Source of the DNA: Leguminivora glycinivorella
Taxonomy: Eukaryota > Arthropoda > Insecta > Lepidoptera > Tortricidae
Length of the DNA: 64,000 nt
Reading direction: 5' to 3'
Assembly (NCBI RefSeq): GCF_023078275.1
Contig: NC_062978.1
Span: forward strand, 23,521,883 to 23,585,882
A model generated the notes under the pieces. The model saw only the letters and a list, made by a program, of their open reading frames with translations, was not told the DNA's origin and did no database searches. Position 1 is the first letter of the stretch, and every line of letters starts with the position of its first letter. The translations under genes were made by a program, and so were the position numbers. Positions 42,652 to 54,269 of this stretch are shown here, piece after piece.

Positions 42652-44105
42652 ATTGATACCATGTTTTTGCATACGGAGAATTGTGTCTGGCTTATTATGA
42701 TTTTTTTGCGTGCTTATTGAAAACTATTAGATAGAGAAAGACATGCGCCGACCCCAAGAGTCGATTGAATCGTAAATGTTTATATATTTATGACACACAA
42801 TGAAATAAATCAATTGTGTTGGATGGATGTTTCTTCAAAAATACTCTTTTTAATTGTCAAAATAATGCGTCAATATCAATCAATGCGTCAATGTCAATGC
42901 AAAAATTAAATTTGGATTGTTTATCTACCTTCAATAGTTCGTTCGTTGTTGTATTTGCACTTGCAAGAATGTCATTCTTCATTCGTCCTGAGTATTGCCA
43001 CTCGCCTTTCGGCTCGCGGGACTCGTGCAGTAATGACGGAGAAGTCTAGTAAGCACTAGTATCGAAATGTACTAAATTGTGGCTGATACGGAGTCTGTAA
43101 TAATGCTCTAGGCATTCGAGCGATATTGGCCTTTTAGCTTCTTTTAATAAGTTTTGCATGTACAAAATACAAAATTAAGTAGGTACATATAATGAGTTAA
43201 CACGGATTGAAATATATTCGCGGATTGGCAAAGTAATTTATGGATTTTGAATATGAAAGCTTTACTATATTGAAATATTAAATGTTCAAACGAAACCAAA
43301 ACATTCCACAAACATTTACTTAATTTATGACAATTTTATCTCAATATTTGCCGCAGCCCGACGTTAATGTTGTCAATAATAATATATTTTATTCGAATAC
43401 CGAATTCCTGAATTGCTTGCGTAAATTATGGAAACACGCGAGGAATTAATTCAATTAAGCTGATAAATAAAATAGGAGATAAATATGAACTGCCATGACA
43501 AATTGATATTTTGAACATTCAATATTTTAATAGCTGACACAGCGAACTAATAAAATTATTTTGTGTTTGGATATTTCACATTGAAAAGACACACGATTTC
43601 TATTTTTGATTAGATTTTGATAAGTACCTAAGTATAAATTATTTGTGCAAGCAAACAGCAGAAAAGTACCTCTTCGAAAATGTGACGTACTTACTTAATG
43701 CGTTTGAATTTCCTGAGACCAGTACAAAATTACAAAAACAATAAAATAATAAGGGTTAATGAAATTCAATGACATAATTTATCGTTCACAGGAAGTTCAC
43801 ATTATACCTATAAATAAAAGTAATAAAACAACAAAAACATAAGTTTTTAAATTGAAAAACAGGCTAAAGTAATTTCACTTCTTATAAGCTGCATTTTCTA
43901 AAACACTAGCAAATATTTTCGTGTTCGCTTTAACAAGTTAATTTAAAGTGAACTTCGTTATTTCGAGCCCATTTTCTCATTTTTAGAGTGTTGTGAAACT
44001 TTAGAACAATTTATGCCTGCATTGCTTCCTAAAAATAACTGTAGTAAAAAGATTTTCGTGCATTTTATTATGTGCTAGAACATTTACCTTCAGTTTTTGA
44101 CGTTA
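42652..44105. other. AT-rich stretch without a recognised gene
   Basis: About 1.45 kb of AT-rich sequence. The open frame at 42,816-43,049 has no recognised motif. No repeat identified. Confidence 0.45.
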
Positions 44106-44390
44106 TACAGGATGATTGAGTCGTGAACAGGAGTGAACAGGGTACTGGGGAGGGTCACACTGAGCAACTTTCATAATGGGGCAACACTGAATTAAGATTT
44201 TTTTTCTTAACTATTTCTTACTATATTTGATTAACTATCATCAATTAAGTCATAATTAGAACGTAATTGATAATTAGCTATCAACTAAGAAAAAAAAATC
44301 ACAATTCAGTGTTTCCCCATTATGAAAGTTGCTCAGTGTGACCCTCCCCAGTACCCTGTTCACTCCTGCTCACGACTCAATCACCCTGTA
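44106..44390. mobile_element. MITE with TACAGGRTGATTGAGTCGTG termini
   Basis: TACAGGATGATTGAGTCGTG at 44,106 and its complement ending CACCCTGTA at 44,390; arms of about 95 bp including GGGTACTGGGGAGGGTCACA. The ends can be read as CAGG...CCTG flanked by TA, a Tc1/mariner-type target. Confidence 0.88.
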
Positions 44391-44418
44391 GAATAGGTAT
44401 GTACAGTCAAGCAATTAA

Positions 44419-44784
44419 ATACACACGGTATTTTTATTGAATTCCGTGAACTTCGGTATGTAGTTAGGTTCATTATAGTCAACAAAATAGCAAAATTATT
44501 TTTTTTAATTCGTTTTTTTCTAAAAAACACCATACACCTGCGATAGATGTTACATCAATTGCTGTTAAGAAACGGGCTTTGTGTGTTAGATATGAGATTG
44601 ACGTCAACTATTTTTTATTAGTTTTGACATTGGCTTTGTAGAGTTAATTGTAAAGCCCATCTTAGGTGTATGGTTTTTTTTAGAAAAAAAGTACGAATTC
44701 AAGAAAACTCCATGTTTTTCTGTTTCCAATAATGGACCTAACTATATGCCGAAGTTAATGGAATTTATATGAAAACACGGTGTA
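44419..44784. mobile_element. MITE with diverged arms
   Basis: The left arm (ACTTCGGTATGTAGTTAGGT, TTTTTCTAAAAAACACCATACACC) and the right-arm complement (ACTTCGGCATATAGTTAGGT, TTTTTCTAAAAAAAACCATACACC) align over about 125 bp with several indels. It sits 28 bp after the previous MITE. Confidence 0.75.
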
Positions 44785-44912
44785 GATGCAGACAAAATAA
44801 CAAAAATATGTATGTATTACTTAGGTTGTGGAATGTGGATACATATTTCGTATTTTGCTCGCATCCATATTTATGACTGTACTTACGTTATTCAATACCG
44901 TAAACGATAATC

Positions 44913-45264
44913 TACAGAGTGGGGCCTGTAACAAAGGCGAAAAATTGAACTCTAGGCTATTCTCCTTATACTGATCAACATTTTGTTCGGTGACTTTTAA
45001 AAATAACTTGTATTTTGATTTTTATCACCCTTGAAAGTTTTTTCTAAGAGGTAATGTATTGCGAATTCTGTTAAGTCTAAAGTGTGACAGACAACGTCAA
45101 TGACAGCAATAGTGGCATACATTGAAGCTAATGTTTATTTTGTATGAAAAATGAAAAATTTAAAGACTTCATAATTTTTAAAAGTCACTGAACAAATGTT
45201 GATCAGTATAAGGAGAATAGCCTACAGTTCAATTCTTCGCCTTTGTTACAGGCCCCACTCTGTA
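44913..45264. mobile_element. MITE with TACAGAGTGGGGCCTGTAAC termini
   Basis: TACAGAGTGGGGCCTGTAAC at 44,913 and its complement ending at 45,264; arms about 90 bp with GGCTATTCTCCTTATACTGA. TA at both ends suggests a Tc1/mariner-type element. A relative in reverse orientation is at 51,999-52,355. Confidence 0.88.
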
Positions 45265-45274
45265 TCTTATACTT

Positions 45275-45457
45275 TTAAACGAGCAATTCTTGTATATTTA
45301 TTTATTTATATATTTATTTATACTGACGATCTCGGAAACCGCTCTAACGATTTCGCTGAAATTTGTTATGTGGGGGTTTTTGGGGGTGAAAAATCGGTCT
45401 AGCTTATCCTTAGGTCCCGGAAAACGCGAATTTTCGAGTTTTCATGCGTTTTTCTTT
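45275..45457 (+). repeat. Dispersed repeat (GAGCAATTCTTGTATATTTA family)
   Basis: GAGCAATTCTTGTATATTTA, a TTTA microsatellite, CTCGGAAACCGCTCTAACGA, TTCGCTGAAATTTG and GGGGGTTTTTGGGGGTG. A likely 3' piece of this family, ACCGAGCGAAGCTCGGTCGC, is at 47,991-48,010. Confidence 0.65.
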
Positions 45458-45705
45458 GCGCGCCATCTCGTGTGCAGTAGTTGTGCTGTTAAGACAGAAT
45501 TCTTTCGGTCGATGTAAGTACTATTTATTGCAAATACAAGAAGGCGACACAGGTCAAGGCTAAAATGAATAGAAAAATACACTATTTGAGTTTTTGTGGC
45601 GAAACGCGCGCCATCTCGTGTGGAGTAGTTGTGTTGTTAAAGCTGAGAATTCTTTTGCTCGATGTAGGTACTATTCATTTTTGAACTAGACGGCGACACA
45701 TGTCA
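45458..45705 (+). repeat. Tandem duplication of a 148-bp segment
   Basis: GCGCGCCATCTCGTGTG begins at 45,458 and again at 45,606; both copies continue with GTAGTTGTGYTGTTAA, GAATTCTTT and TCGATGTARGTACTAT and end in GGCGACACAKGTCAAG. The second copy is cut by the LINE. Confidence 0.85.
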
Positions 45706-47193
45706 AGTACTAATGTAATAAATACTTCTATTTTAACATCTACTTATCCTGACATCTGGAAAGTAGCCATCATACGACCATTGCCCAAAACCACTAATCC
45801 ATCAGAGCTAAGGGACTTGAGACCTATTAGTATATTGCCGTGTATATCTAAAATAATAGAAAAAATTGTGTGCACACAACTTAATGAGTACATTGTAAGC
45901 AACTGTATCTTACCGGATGTGCAGTCAGGCTTTAGGAGGGGGCGTAGTACAGCCACAGCCCTGCTACATGTCACGGATGATATACTTTGCGCGCAAGATG
46001 AAGGCTTGTGTACACTGCTCGTACTGCTCGATTTTTCTCGGGCATTCGACTGCATACATGTAGATTTGTTGTTATCAAAGTTGAGTTATTACGGATTTGA
46101 TAGTAGTGCACTGCGATGGTTCCATAGTTATCTCACTGGAAGGTTTCAATATGTTAAGTTAAGCTCAAGTGATGGATCAGTCAAGATGTCAGAAAAAATG
46201 GCCGTCTCCAGAGGCGTCCCACAGGGATCAATACTCGGCCCGATCCTGTTTATCTTGTACACTGCAGATATGGGAACACGCATTACACACTGCAAGTATC
46301 ATATGTATGCAGACGACACGCAGATATATATATCTTGTAAGCCTTCTGACATTGACAGCGCTATACAAAAAATAAATATGGATCTTGCAAGCATTGCATC
46401 GTGGGCTTTAGAGAATGGCTTAATGCTCAATGCCGCTAAAACAAAATATTCAATGTTTGGCACCAAAAAACAGCTCAACAGCATCAGGCCTACTAGAGAT
46501 GTAATGTTGTCAGGGGAGCCCATTGAGAGAGTCTATGAGGCTCGAAATCTAGGTTTAATTATGGACAGCTCACTAAGGTATGAAAAGCATGTTACTGAGT
46601 CTGTTAGAAACTGTTTCTACCGGTTAAAATTATTATATAACATAAGACCATTTATCAATGAATCTCTGCGCACTCAGTTAGTCGAAGTACTTGTTCTGTC
46701 GAAACTAAATTACATGGACTTAGTGTATGGTCCTTGTCTCCTGGCAAAAACGAAACGACTCATTCAGCGGGTACAGAATGCGTGTGCTCGTTACTGCTTC
46801 AATATCCCACCAAGAGCCCATGTAACTCCGTTTTTTAATGATCATAACATTCTTAAAATGTTGCACCGTCGCAAACTTCATCTGGCTTGTCTTCTTTTTG
46901 GTACGATTAAATACAAATCTCCGTCATATCTTTTTGAGAAGCTATCATGGATGTCCACTCGTAGATCGTTAGGGGCTCGTAACTGCAGTGTTCAACTGGT
47001 GACGCCTCGACACACCTCAGCAGCATTTCGTGGTAGTTTTAAGTACTTGGCCAGTCGCTGCTGGAACAACATTCCTCCTCCCCTCAGGAACCTGCAAATT
47101 AGTATCAAATCTTTTAAAACCAAACTTCAGTTATGTATACTTCAGCACCAGCGGCAGCAGGAAGCTTTCCGAAATGACACAAGTTTTTTGTAG
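45706..47193 (+). pseudogene. LINE reverse transcriptase, 5'-truncated, long open frame
   Basis: A 497-codon frame ends at 47,193. It holds a reverse transcriptase domain: LRPISILPCISKIIEKIV (about residues 39-56), the catalytic LLDFSRAFD (109-117), SRGVPQGSILGP (170-181), YADD (203-206) and ENGLMLNAAKTKYSMFG (239-255), then the C-terminal region with RVQNACARYC and CWNNIPPPLR. All key aspartates are present. It resembles CR1/Jockey-like LINEs. The endonuclease and the first fingers are missing. The ATG at 45,700 lies in the flanking 148-bp repeat, where the sister copy has AGG, so it is not the native start. The 3' end is around 47,270-47,290, without an obvious long poly(A). Confidence 0.88.
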
Positions 47194-47990
47194 TGTTCTT
47201 AATCAATACTTTCAAGTAACTGTGTTAAGTGCTTGCTACAATTTGTACAAATGAGCAAGCCAATTAATTAGTTAATTAGGTAGTAAAAGGCATACCTGTT
47301 TTATGTCCTTTCTTTACAGACACAGCCAAAGCGCACTTGTTGATCTCGTGTCCGCGTTTTCGCAATTTATTGCCGCATCGTAACTTGTGCGTATAATTGC
47401 TGTAACCCAATCTTCACTTATATAGGTGATAACTGTATGCATATTGTTTCTTGGCACTTCGGTGCACACACGCTTCGGCAACGTAAACGCTTTTGTAACA
47501 AAGAACTTAATCAATGTATTATTGCACTTATTTTTCCGTGTAACGAGTTAACGTTATGCTTGTTCCATGTAGTTATTACTTTTTTAGCAGATTGAACTGT
47601 TTGAAATGTAGAAATGTAATTTTATATCAATCGTGAAACGTGCAACATGGTTTTCGTTTGGTTTTCAAATGTCATATGAATGTCATCATGACACCTAACC
47701 CATCGTGCAGCGCGCAGGCGCAACAAGATGGCGTCGACCCAAGAATGACAAATGGGCGCGTTCAAGTTATATTAAGGACGTGTTGCACGTTTGCGTCCGT
47801 GGCCCACAAATGGTGTCGCCGGAAGACCAGCGCTGACTGTATGGTTAGCATTATGCTGAGGCGGGACCATTTCGTGGTAAACGATGATTTTTATATTATG
47901 TTCTAATAATTAAATGTTTGTATTTTTAATACCTATTGTAATTTACCACGAATAAACGATTTCTATTCTATTCAAGGATACGAAACAGAA
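47194..47990. other. Stretch with a retroposon 3' end, no gene
   Basis: Includes the 3' UTR of the LINE (to about 47,285), then unrecognised sequence. At 47,925-47,975 TACCACGAATAAACGATTTC and TTCTATTCTATTC looks like a retroposon 3' end on the plus strand. The open frame at 47,640-47,906 is of unknown meaning. Confidence 0.4.
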
Positions 47991-48020
47991 CCGAGCGAAG
48001 CTCGGTCGCCTAGATATTAA

Positions 48021-49338
48021 CACGTTCGCGGACGCTCAGTCACCCCTCTGGGACACCAATATTTTGTATGGGAATTTTTCGACTGCTATAGCATACCTGT
48101 CCTTAGACAGCTTATATTAGGGTTATTATGTGACGAGGAACGCTATAGCATTCGGATGCTATAGCATACCTGACAAAATACAGAGTTAAAATGTGATCTT
48201 ATGTGACACCGTATGCTATAGCATACGATGCTATAGCATACCGTGACACAATACTGAGTCAAAATGTGATCTTATATGACACCGTATGCTATAGCATACG
48301 ATCCATAGATGGTGATACAGCAGATTCATTCTGTAGAATCATATTAAATAAAACATTTAGTGTTTCTGGCTGCGGGGATGATGCCCACAAATAAAAGTAT
48401 AAAGCTTGTTCACGAATACAGAGTTTTTTGGTACAAGAAGAATTGTCTAAATGTGTATCTTCTACAGACTCTTTTGGAGTACCTAACTTTCGTCAGAACT
48501 GTAGTCACCCGTTTCGTCATTGAGACTAGAATAATGTTTGTTCAAACCTGCTGTTGTATAGGTGCTAAAGGCCTTCATTTGGTGCGATGATTTCTGGGTA
48601 GAACTTATCCACTACCTCTCACTACGCGATGATTCGCCCAGCTTTATATGCTATTTTACAAGCATCTAAACCTAGTTCAAGTAGTTAAACACCAACAAAA
48701 TTCACTCAAAAAGATATAATTTAACGTAAACAGTCAGTATCAACCAGAAATAGGGTTTATTCACAATTATATGAGCAAAGCAATGACTAAGTACGAAGGA
48801 AATTACTCAAATAATAGATGTAAACATGCCTCGGTTTTCTTAATTTATCGTAACCAAAATCACGGTGTATTATTATAAAACGACAGTGGACATGTTTGTT
48901 AACAAAACCGCAACACAAAAATATATATAAACTGTAAAAATAATTACTTATGATTTTTTAAACAATCCGTAAAATTGCGTTTGCGCTCGAAATTTGGCCA
49001 CATTTCACGGGCCAACTCCCGGTGACACTCGCGGGGCTACTGCGCAAATTTCCATACAAAGAGGTATTCTATAGCATACGCGTCACAAAAAGGTGAACTC
49101 GATCTGTGACGCCACAGCATATTTTTTAACTGCGATAAAACTATGTAATGTTGCAGTATGCATACTATGATTCTAGTGAATGGTAGAGGAAATGTTGGTG
49201 AATAATATTATACTGTGAACAAGAAGATTACTAAGCAAACAGACGCAGAAATTCAAACCAAATAACGTATTCTATAGCATACGCGTCACCAGAAGGAGTA
49301 CAAAAACGTATGCTATAGAATACGCGTCCGCGAACGTG
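48021..49338. mobile_element. Non-autonomous TTAA-flanked element with repeated palindromes
   Basis: A 15-bp perfect TIR CACGTTCGCGGACGC starts at 48,021 and its complement ends at 49,338; TTAA is on both sides (48,017-48,020, 49,339-49,342), the signature of piggyBac-type insertion. Subterminal copies of GTATGCTATAGCATAC or close variants occur at 48,084, 48,142, 48,156, 48,211, 48,228, 48,284 on the left and 49,064, 49,267, 49,308 on the right. A 72-bp block (AAAATGTGATCTTATRTGAC) is directly duplicated at the left. It encodes no transposase. It interrupts the repeat whose 3' end is at 47,991-48,016. Confidence 0.85.
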
Positions 49339-49342
49339 TTAA

Positions 49343-49530
49343 TAATATATTTTTGGTTCTAGTATTAGGTTGTAGGTAACCGTTAGGGGGCGCTATGCAC
49401 TTTCTCCATACAATGAAAAATTTTTCGTGACGTTTACACTATCGAGTAGGAATCTTTTTTAAATCCTTTAAATCTCATGATATAGGGTTAATTATAGTGT
49501 ATGTGTTTCTTTACATAGAATACTCGTCAT
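49343..49530. other. Short stretch, no gene
   Basis: Nothing recognised beyond GGGGGCGCTATGCAC near 49,386, which resembles words in several MITEs. Confidence 0.35.
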
Positions 49531-49846
49531 AGCGCTGGTAGCCTAGCGGTAAGTACGTGCGACTTTAGTTCTGGAGGTCGCGGGTTCGAACCCCGGCTCA
49601 CACCAACGAGTATTTCGGAATTTATGTGCCCGTCGCTTTTCGGTGAAGGAAAACATGGTGAGGAAACCGGACTAATTACAATATGGTCTAGTTTACCCTT
49701 CGGGTTAGAAGGTCAGATGGCAGTCGCTTTCGTAAAAACTAGTGAAAAATGAAAATGAAATATTTAGTGCCTACGCCAAATCTTGGGATAAGTTGTCAAA
49801 GCGGACGCCAGGCTCCCATGAGCCGTAGCAAATACCGGGATAACGT
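49531..49846 (+). mobile_element. tRNA-derived SINE, full length
   Basis: Head AGCGCTGGTAGCCTAGCGGT (A-box region), B box GGGTTCGAACCCCGG (49,582-49,596), body TTTCGGTGAAGGAAAACATG and GTGCCTACGCCAAATCTTGG, end CCGGGATAACG. A 28-bp insertion at about 49,743-49,770 (GAAAAATGAAAATGAAATAT) is flanked by TAGTG on both sides. The apparent peptide at 49,749-49,958 is SINE sequence, not a gene. Confidence 0.92.
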
Positions 49847-50055
49847 GATAGATTATATTTGCAATAGCTTTCTATCTAATATAATACAATACAATACAAA
49901 CACATACACATACTTACAGATTTATAAAACCTCATTATGTTTAAAGATTTTGTCATAGTAACATTTCAGAATTGTAAACTACCCTCATTATTAGTATCAC
50001 AATTTGGTTACTTGGACGTTGATGTTTCAGTTTAGTGTTTATTATTCCTATCTAT
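49847..50055. other. Short stretch, no gene
   Basis: AT-rich; an AATAC/ACAC microsatellite-like run is at 49,880-49,915. Confidence 0.4.
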
Positions 50056-51051
50056 AATTGGACGGTGTTATGGAATAGCGAACTAAGCGCCAAAATCCGA
50101 AAAAAAAGTTATGAATGCAGTTCGGATATAAATGTGATAATCTATAGTATTGATTATTTCTTTGTTGAAAAATCATGCTTACAGCCTTTTTTTAAGGGGT
50201 AGAATCAAGCGACACGTTAAAATTTGTATGGCCCTGTGTACTAAGTCGTTACGTAAAAACGAATTGAACGCCAAATTTACTTTTACAAATTATAATAAGC
50301 GTATATTCTAAATCGCAAAATCGAGTTAAACGCCATAAAGATGTTATTAATTCGTTTTGGTTTAAAGTTTTGATGATTTATAAACGCAATATCGATTTAA
50401 CCGCCCTATTGGTGTCGTTTAATTCGTTGTTACATATTTGAAATTGCAGGATATTTCGCTTAATGAGAACTAAGTATCAAGAGGTTTTGTTATATCATAA
50501 TATCTTATGTGTGTAATCCTGGCTAGTACTAATGAATTATTATTAGTTACAATGCCAATTTTGCCATATATGCTGATTTTTTTGACATTTATTTAAAAAA
50601 GTTGATTGCAGAACAAAACTAAATTGTTAGACGGATTAGTCCTAATCATTGTGGAGGAAAACATTGTTGTTAATTTATTTACAATAGCACTATTTACTTA
50701 AATATATGGAATATTATGGAATTTTATTTTATTCCAGTATTCACTTTACCTCTAACAATTTGCATTAAAGAATCAAGCGACAAAATATGTCTCATAGTAC
50801 TCATCGCAGTATTAGTTCAAGAAAGAATCAAGCGGAAAAACGTTAATAACTTCGAAACTTGAATAGGCATGGTGTTATTTTTATTATCAATTTAAATTAT
50901 GAACACTTTTATAGGTTCAATGTCAAAATTAACTTTTTTGCTTTATAAATGAACTTACAACAACTGATTCAAATTTCAAATCTTTCTAGCTCATTTTCTC
51001 GATTTCAACTTAACTGTCGCTTGATCGCTTATTCCATAACACTGTCCAATT
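50056..51051. mobile_element. Non-autonomous TIR element with TTAAACGCC motif series
   Basis: AATTGGACGGTGTTATGGAA at 50,056 faces TTCCATAACACTGTCCAATT ending at 51,051, a 26-bp TIR with one mismatch and one indel. Inside, variants of a short motif recur: AACTAAGCGCC (50,081), AATTGAACGCC (50,259), AGTTAAACGCC (50,322), ATTTAACCGCC (50,392), GTTTAATTCG (about 50,417), and GAATCAAGCG three times (50,203, 50,772, 50,825). No transposase frame. No certain target duplication. Confidence 0.8.
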
Positions 51052-51230
51052 TAATTGTATTTTACTGTAATGTAATCTAAGAAAACAAATATCTTATGTG
51101 ATTTGAAGTTTCATAAAGATGATAATTGTGATCATAATGTATTGTCCATTTATTTAAAAGATGGTTAACTGATAACGATGATAACTGGTCATACTAGCAT
51201 AGTTGCCCTTTGTTCTAATTTGCTTTAAAA

Positions 51231-51305
51231 GGCCAGGTAGCTCAGTTGTCCGACAGTTTTGTTCTGGTTAAGCGACAAGACAACAAGAGGTACGATCATG
51301 CTTCA
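51231..51305 (+). repeat. tRNA-like sequence (SINE head or pseudo-tRNA)
   Basis: GGCCAGGTAGCTCAGTTGTC matches a tRNA 5' end and A box. The anticodon arm and B box that should follow are not convincing, so it is probably a decayed SINE head rather than a tRNA gene. Confidence 0.3.
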
Positions 51306-51998
51306 TTTTATTGTTTTCTATATTGCTGTGATTTAAATGAAATGAAATTATTCTTATAGTAGATGTTGCTTTGCTATTTGTTCAAATATTGGTTTATTGC
51401 TTAGTAAAGAAAATAATAATATTCAAATATTGCTTAGTATTAATATAATTCTGCTTATTGAGACATTTTATAAATTAAGGTGTATAAACCTGGTTTTTGT
51501 TATATATTATCCTCTTTCCATCAGACTATTTTAAAGAATATTCATATATTTACTTTGTTTACGTTATTTTGATTTGTGTTGAACCAGGTGTATACATGTT
51601 TGACATGTTGTTAATATTGATAATGTTTTTATGTACAAAGGTGGTTCAAATACAGTTATACGAATTTAAAAACATACCCATATGTTTATTTTCAATAAAA
51701 CCACAATAATAATCATTTTATTTTTATTTATCATTTAACATCTTTCAGTAATTTATACTTTATAGCTCTTTATTTTTACCATAACTAACAAACGCAAGGA
51801 GGATGATGACTCGTCGTATCTCATGCAAGTTAAGATTTATGTCATTTTTGATCGTTTAAATAAACAAATATAATATAAAACTGGCTTCCTAGATATTCAT
51901 GAAAACATTTCACATCGGACAAAAAATGGAAAGCGAAAGCTAAATGACAAAGTAAATGTTCACGGCCATTAGTCTGCACAGATTACTTATAGTAGACA
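51306..51998. other. AT-rich stretch without a gene
   Basis: Nothing recognised except GCAAGGAGGATGATGA at 51,794-51,809, the last 16 bp of the main SINE family. Confidence 0.45.
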
Positions 51999-52355
51999 AA
52001 GCATGTGGGGCATGTAACAAAAGCAAAAAAACTGACCAACATTTGTTAAGCGTCTTTTGAAAATTATGCTCTTTATTTTTTTAATTTTTCATACAAAATA
52101 AGTATTAGCTTCAGTGTACGCCATTATTGTTGAATTTGAATTCGCAATATTACCTCTTAGGAAAAAACTTTCAAGGGTGATAAAAATCAAAATACCTACC
52201 TAAAAGATATTTTTATAAGTCGCTAAACAAAATGTTGGTCAGTTTAAGGAGTATAGCCTACAGTATAATTTTTTGCTTTTTTTATGGGCTCCACCCTGTA
52301 TAAGGTATATAGCCTACAGTTTAATTGTTTGCTTTTGTTATAAGCACTACCCGGT
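51999..52355. mobile_element. MITE, relative of 44,913-45,264, reversed and decayed
   Basis: GTGGGGCATGTAACAAAAGC starts it and TTTTTATGGGCTCCACCCTGTA ends the main part (52,301). A second end-like copy (TAGCCTACAGTTTAATTGTT, CTACCCGG) follows to 52,355, so one terminus appears duplicated. The interior includes CTTTCAAGGGTGATAAAAAT, the complement of the interior of the other copy. Confidence 0.75.
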
Positions 52356-53790
52356 ATATCTACGATGACGGTACGGTTAATATTTATTTGACAAAGCCAT
52401 GGTTTAACAGAACTTCTTCTCAGAACGTCTTTGCCTTTGGCTAGTCTGTGGTCAAGAGTTAGCCCATTTATAATAGTAAAAAAAAGAACTTTGCGACAAG
52501 AAACTCTAAGAAAATTTGTCATTTTTAACTATATCACACACTTTAAGAAAAAAGTGGCGCCACGCCTCATTTAAATTTTACTATTTTATACGACGAAAAA
52601 CTACCCACATATCGATAATTTAATTTCATCCACGATTTTACAAAGATGTTCTTAAAATTAAAAAAGTGGTGTTCAATTGTGATATAAAAATGCATTTTGG
52701 TGACCTTGAGCGTTCGTAAACATACAATACGGCATCTAGTAGGCAATCTGTGGAGTGACGCATAAAGAGAGATTAAACAGAACCAGATGAGACTTCTTTT
52801 CTTTGTGACATACCTACAATGCGAGTTATTTTATCGCCCGATGATGTCATAGAATTGATTGACATTGCAGTTAATAACTTTAACAATTTAGGTATATTTG
52901 AGCATTTCTTTTTTTGCCACTTTTATGAAGTGTGATATTTTTGAAAAAAAAAAAACTATTTCTACTCAGAATTACCAGCTTTTTCTATCCGAGTAGTTAA
53001 AAAAATGTCCCTTACGATTGTTTCTTACTTTGTTACCATTTTCCGTACATTTTGTATGGGGTAACAAAAGAGGACAGTAACAAAAATGTATGGAAATTCT
53101 GGGACACTTTTTGTCTCCCAGTGAGATTGAAAGTACTCGTGATTCTGAGTACAATAATTGACCTAAAATTCCCTAAAGGAATCAAATTTTTTTTATTGGC
53201 AAAAAAAAAAGAAATGTTCATTTACACAGTGTCAAACGCAGTACATTTAGGTTAGATTGTACGTCATTTCGCGGATCCCGAAAGCCACAGTCAACAGACT
53301 AATGACTCGGATCGAGTTACTGAGACGAGTCAATCGATTCTATTCCGGACGCATGCCGAAGAGGGCTCGAAGATATATACGTATTGGGTTATTGGGCTTA
53401 AACCCCAACACCAGTATGGCTACTCCCGTTCCCCGCTGAAAGTGCCGACCACCCCCGCTCGGTTACCTCACAGTTACCGCCTGTCAAAAACGCGAACAGT
53501 CCACCTGTCATATCACCCTCAAGCATGGTACGCGTTCATCTACACGAGCTTAGAATGTGTGCTAGGAACACGCCTCTTTCGTATATTTGATCGCCAGTGA
53601 CCCTAAAGTACAATCATTTACCTTTGAATTTCTGTAGATAATAATAGGCAGACAATTTATAATTTTTTATATTGATTTATATGATATTGAAATTTACTTA
53701 CGCTTAAGTTATCAGTAGCTATTATTGTTACGGATTAACTCACTGTACCATATTTTTATTACATATATCATTTATGGACAGTGATATTGA
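52356..53790. other. Stretch without a recognised gene
   Basis: No gene. 53,257-53,620 is less AT-rich and contains an open frame (53,257-53,439) with an Arg-rich peptide of no known family. CATTTTGTATGGGGTAACAA (53,048-53,067) and neighbouring words look like an old dispersed repeat. Confidence 0.4.
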
Positions 53791-54269
53791 GGGTTCCCCT
53801 TGTTTTGGCATAATTTTACAATCAAGAATTATTTTTGGCCTAATGTGTATGGGCATAATTCACCCTTCGCATAATCTATTATTGCATAGTATAGTTACGC
53901 ATAATTTGTCTAGGTATATTTTTGTTTGTCCGAATATATTTCGTGAATAAATGTTATTCGCCGAATGGTTTTTATGCATAAATTATTTGTGTATAACATT
54001 GTATAGTATAGTCGAAATTCACCACGCAGAATGTGTTCTGGTTTTAAGAAATATGCCAAATACAATTATGCGACTTAATTTTATTCATAAAAACAATCGG
54101 CGTGAACAGTTATGAGAATTTATATTCGGACGAATTATTATTCGTATTATTTTAGATTATGACAAATAAGTTTTCTGCCAAATTTACATTCGCCTAAAAC
54201 CGATTATGCGAAGTCTGTTATACGAAAATCTTTTCGGACAGTTAAAAGTATGCCAAATAGAGGGAACCC
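53791..54269. mobile_element. Non-autonomous TIR element with ATTATGCG motif series
   Basis: GGGTTCCCCTTGTTTTGGCAT at 53,791 faces ATGCCAAATAGAGGGAACCC ending at 54,269. Variants of CGCATAAT / ATTATGCG recur in both orientations (53,870, 53,897, 53,966, 54,066, 54,190), mixed with CGAATTATTATTCG and ATACGAAAAT. It has the same design as the element at 26,803. No coding capacity and no clear target duplication. Confidence 0.65.

Noticed and set aside
49749..49958. A 69-residue protein
   Set aside because: Its first half (LVPTPNLGISCQSG) is the translation of the SINE body, found in the same way at other copies.
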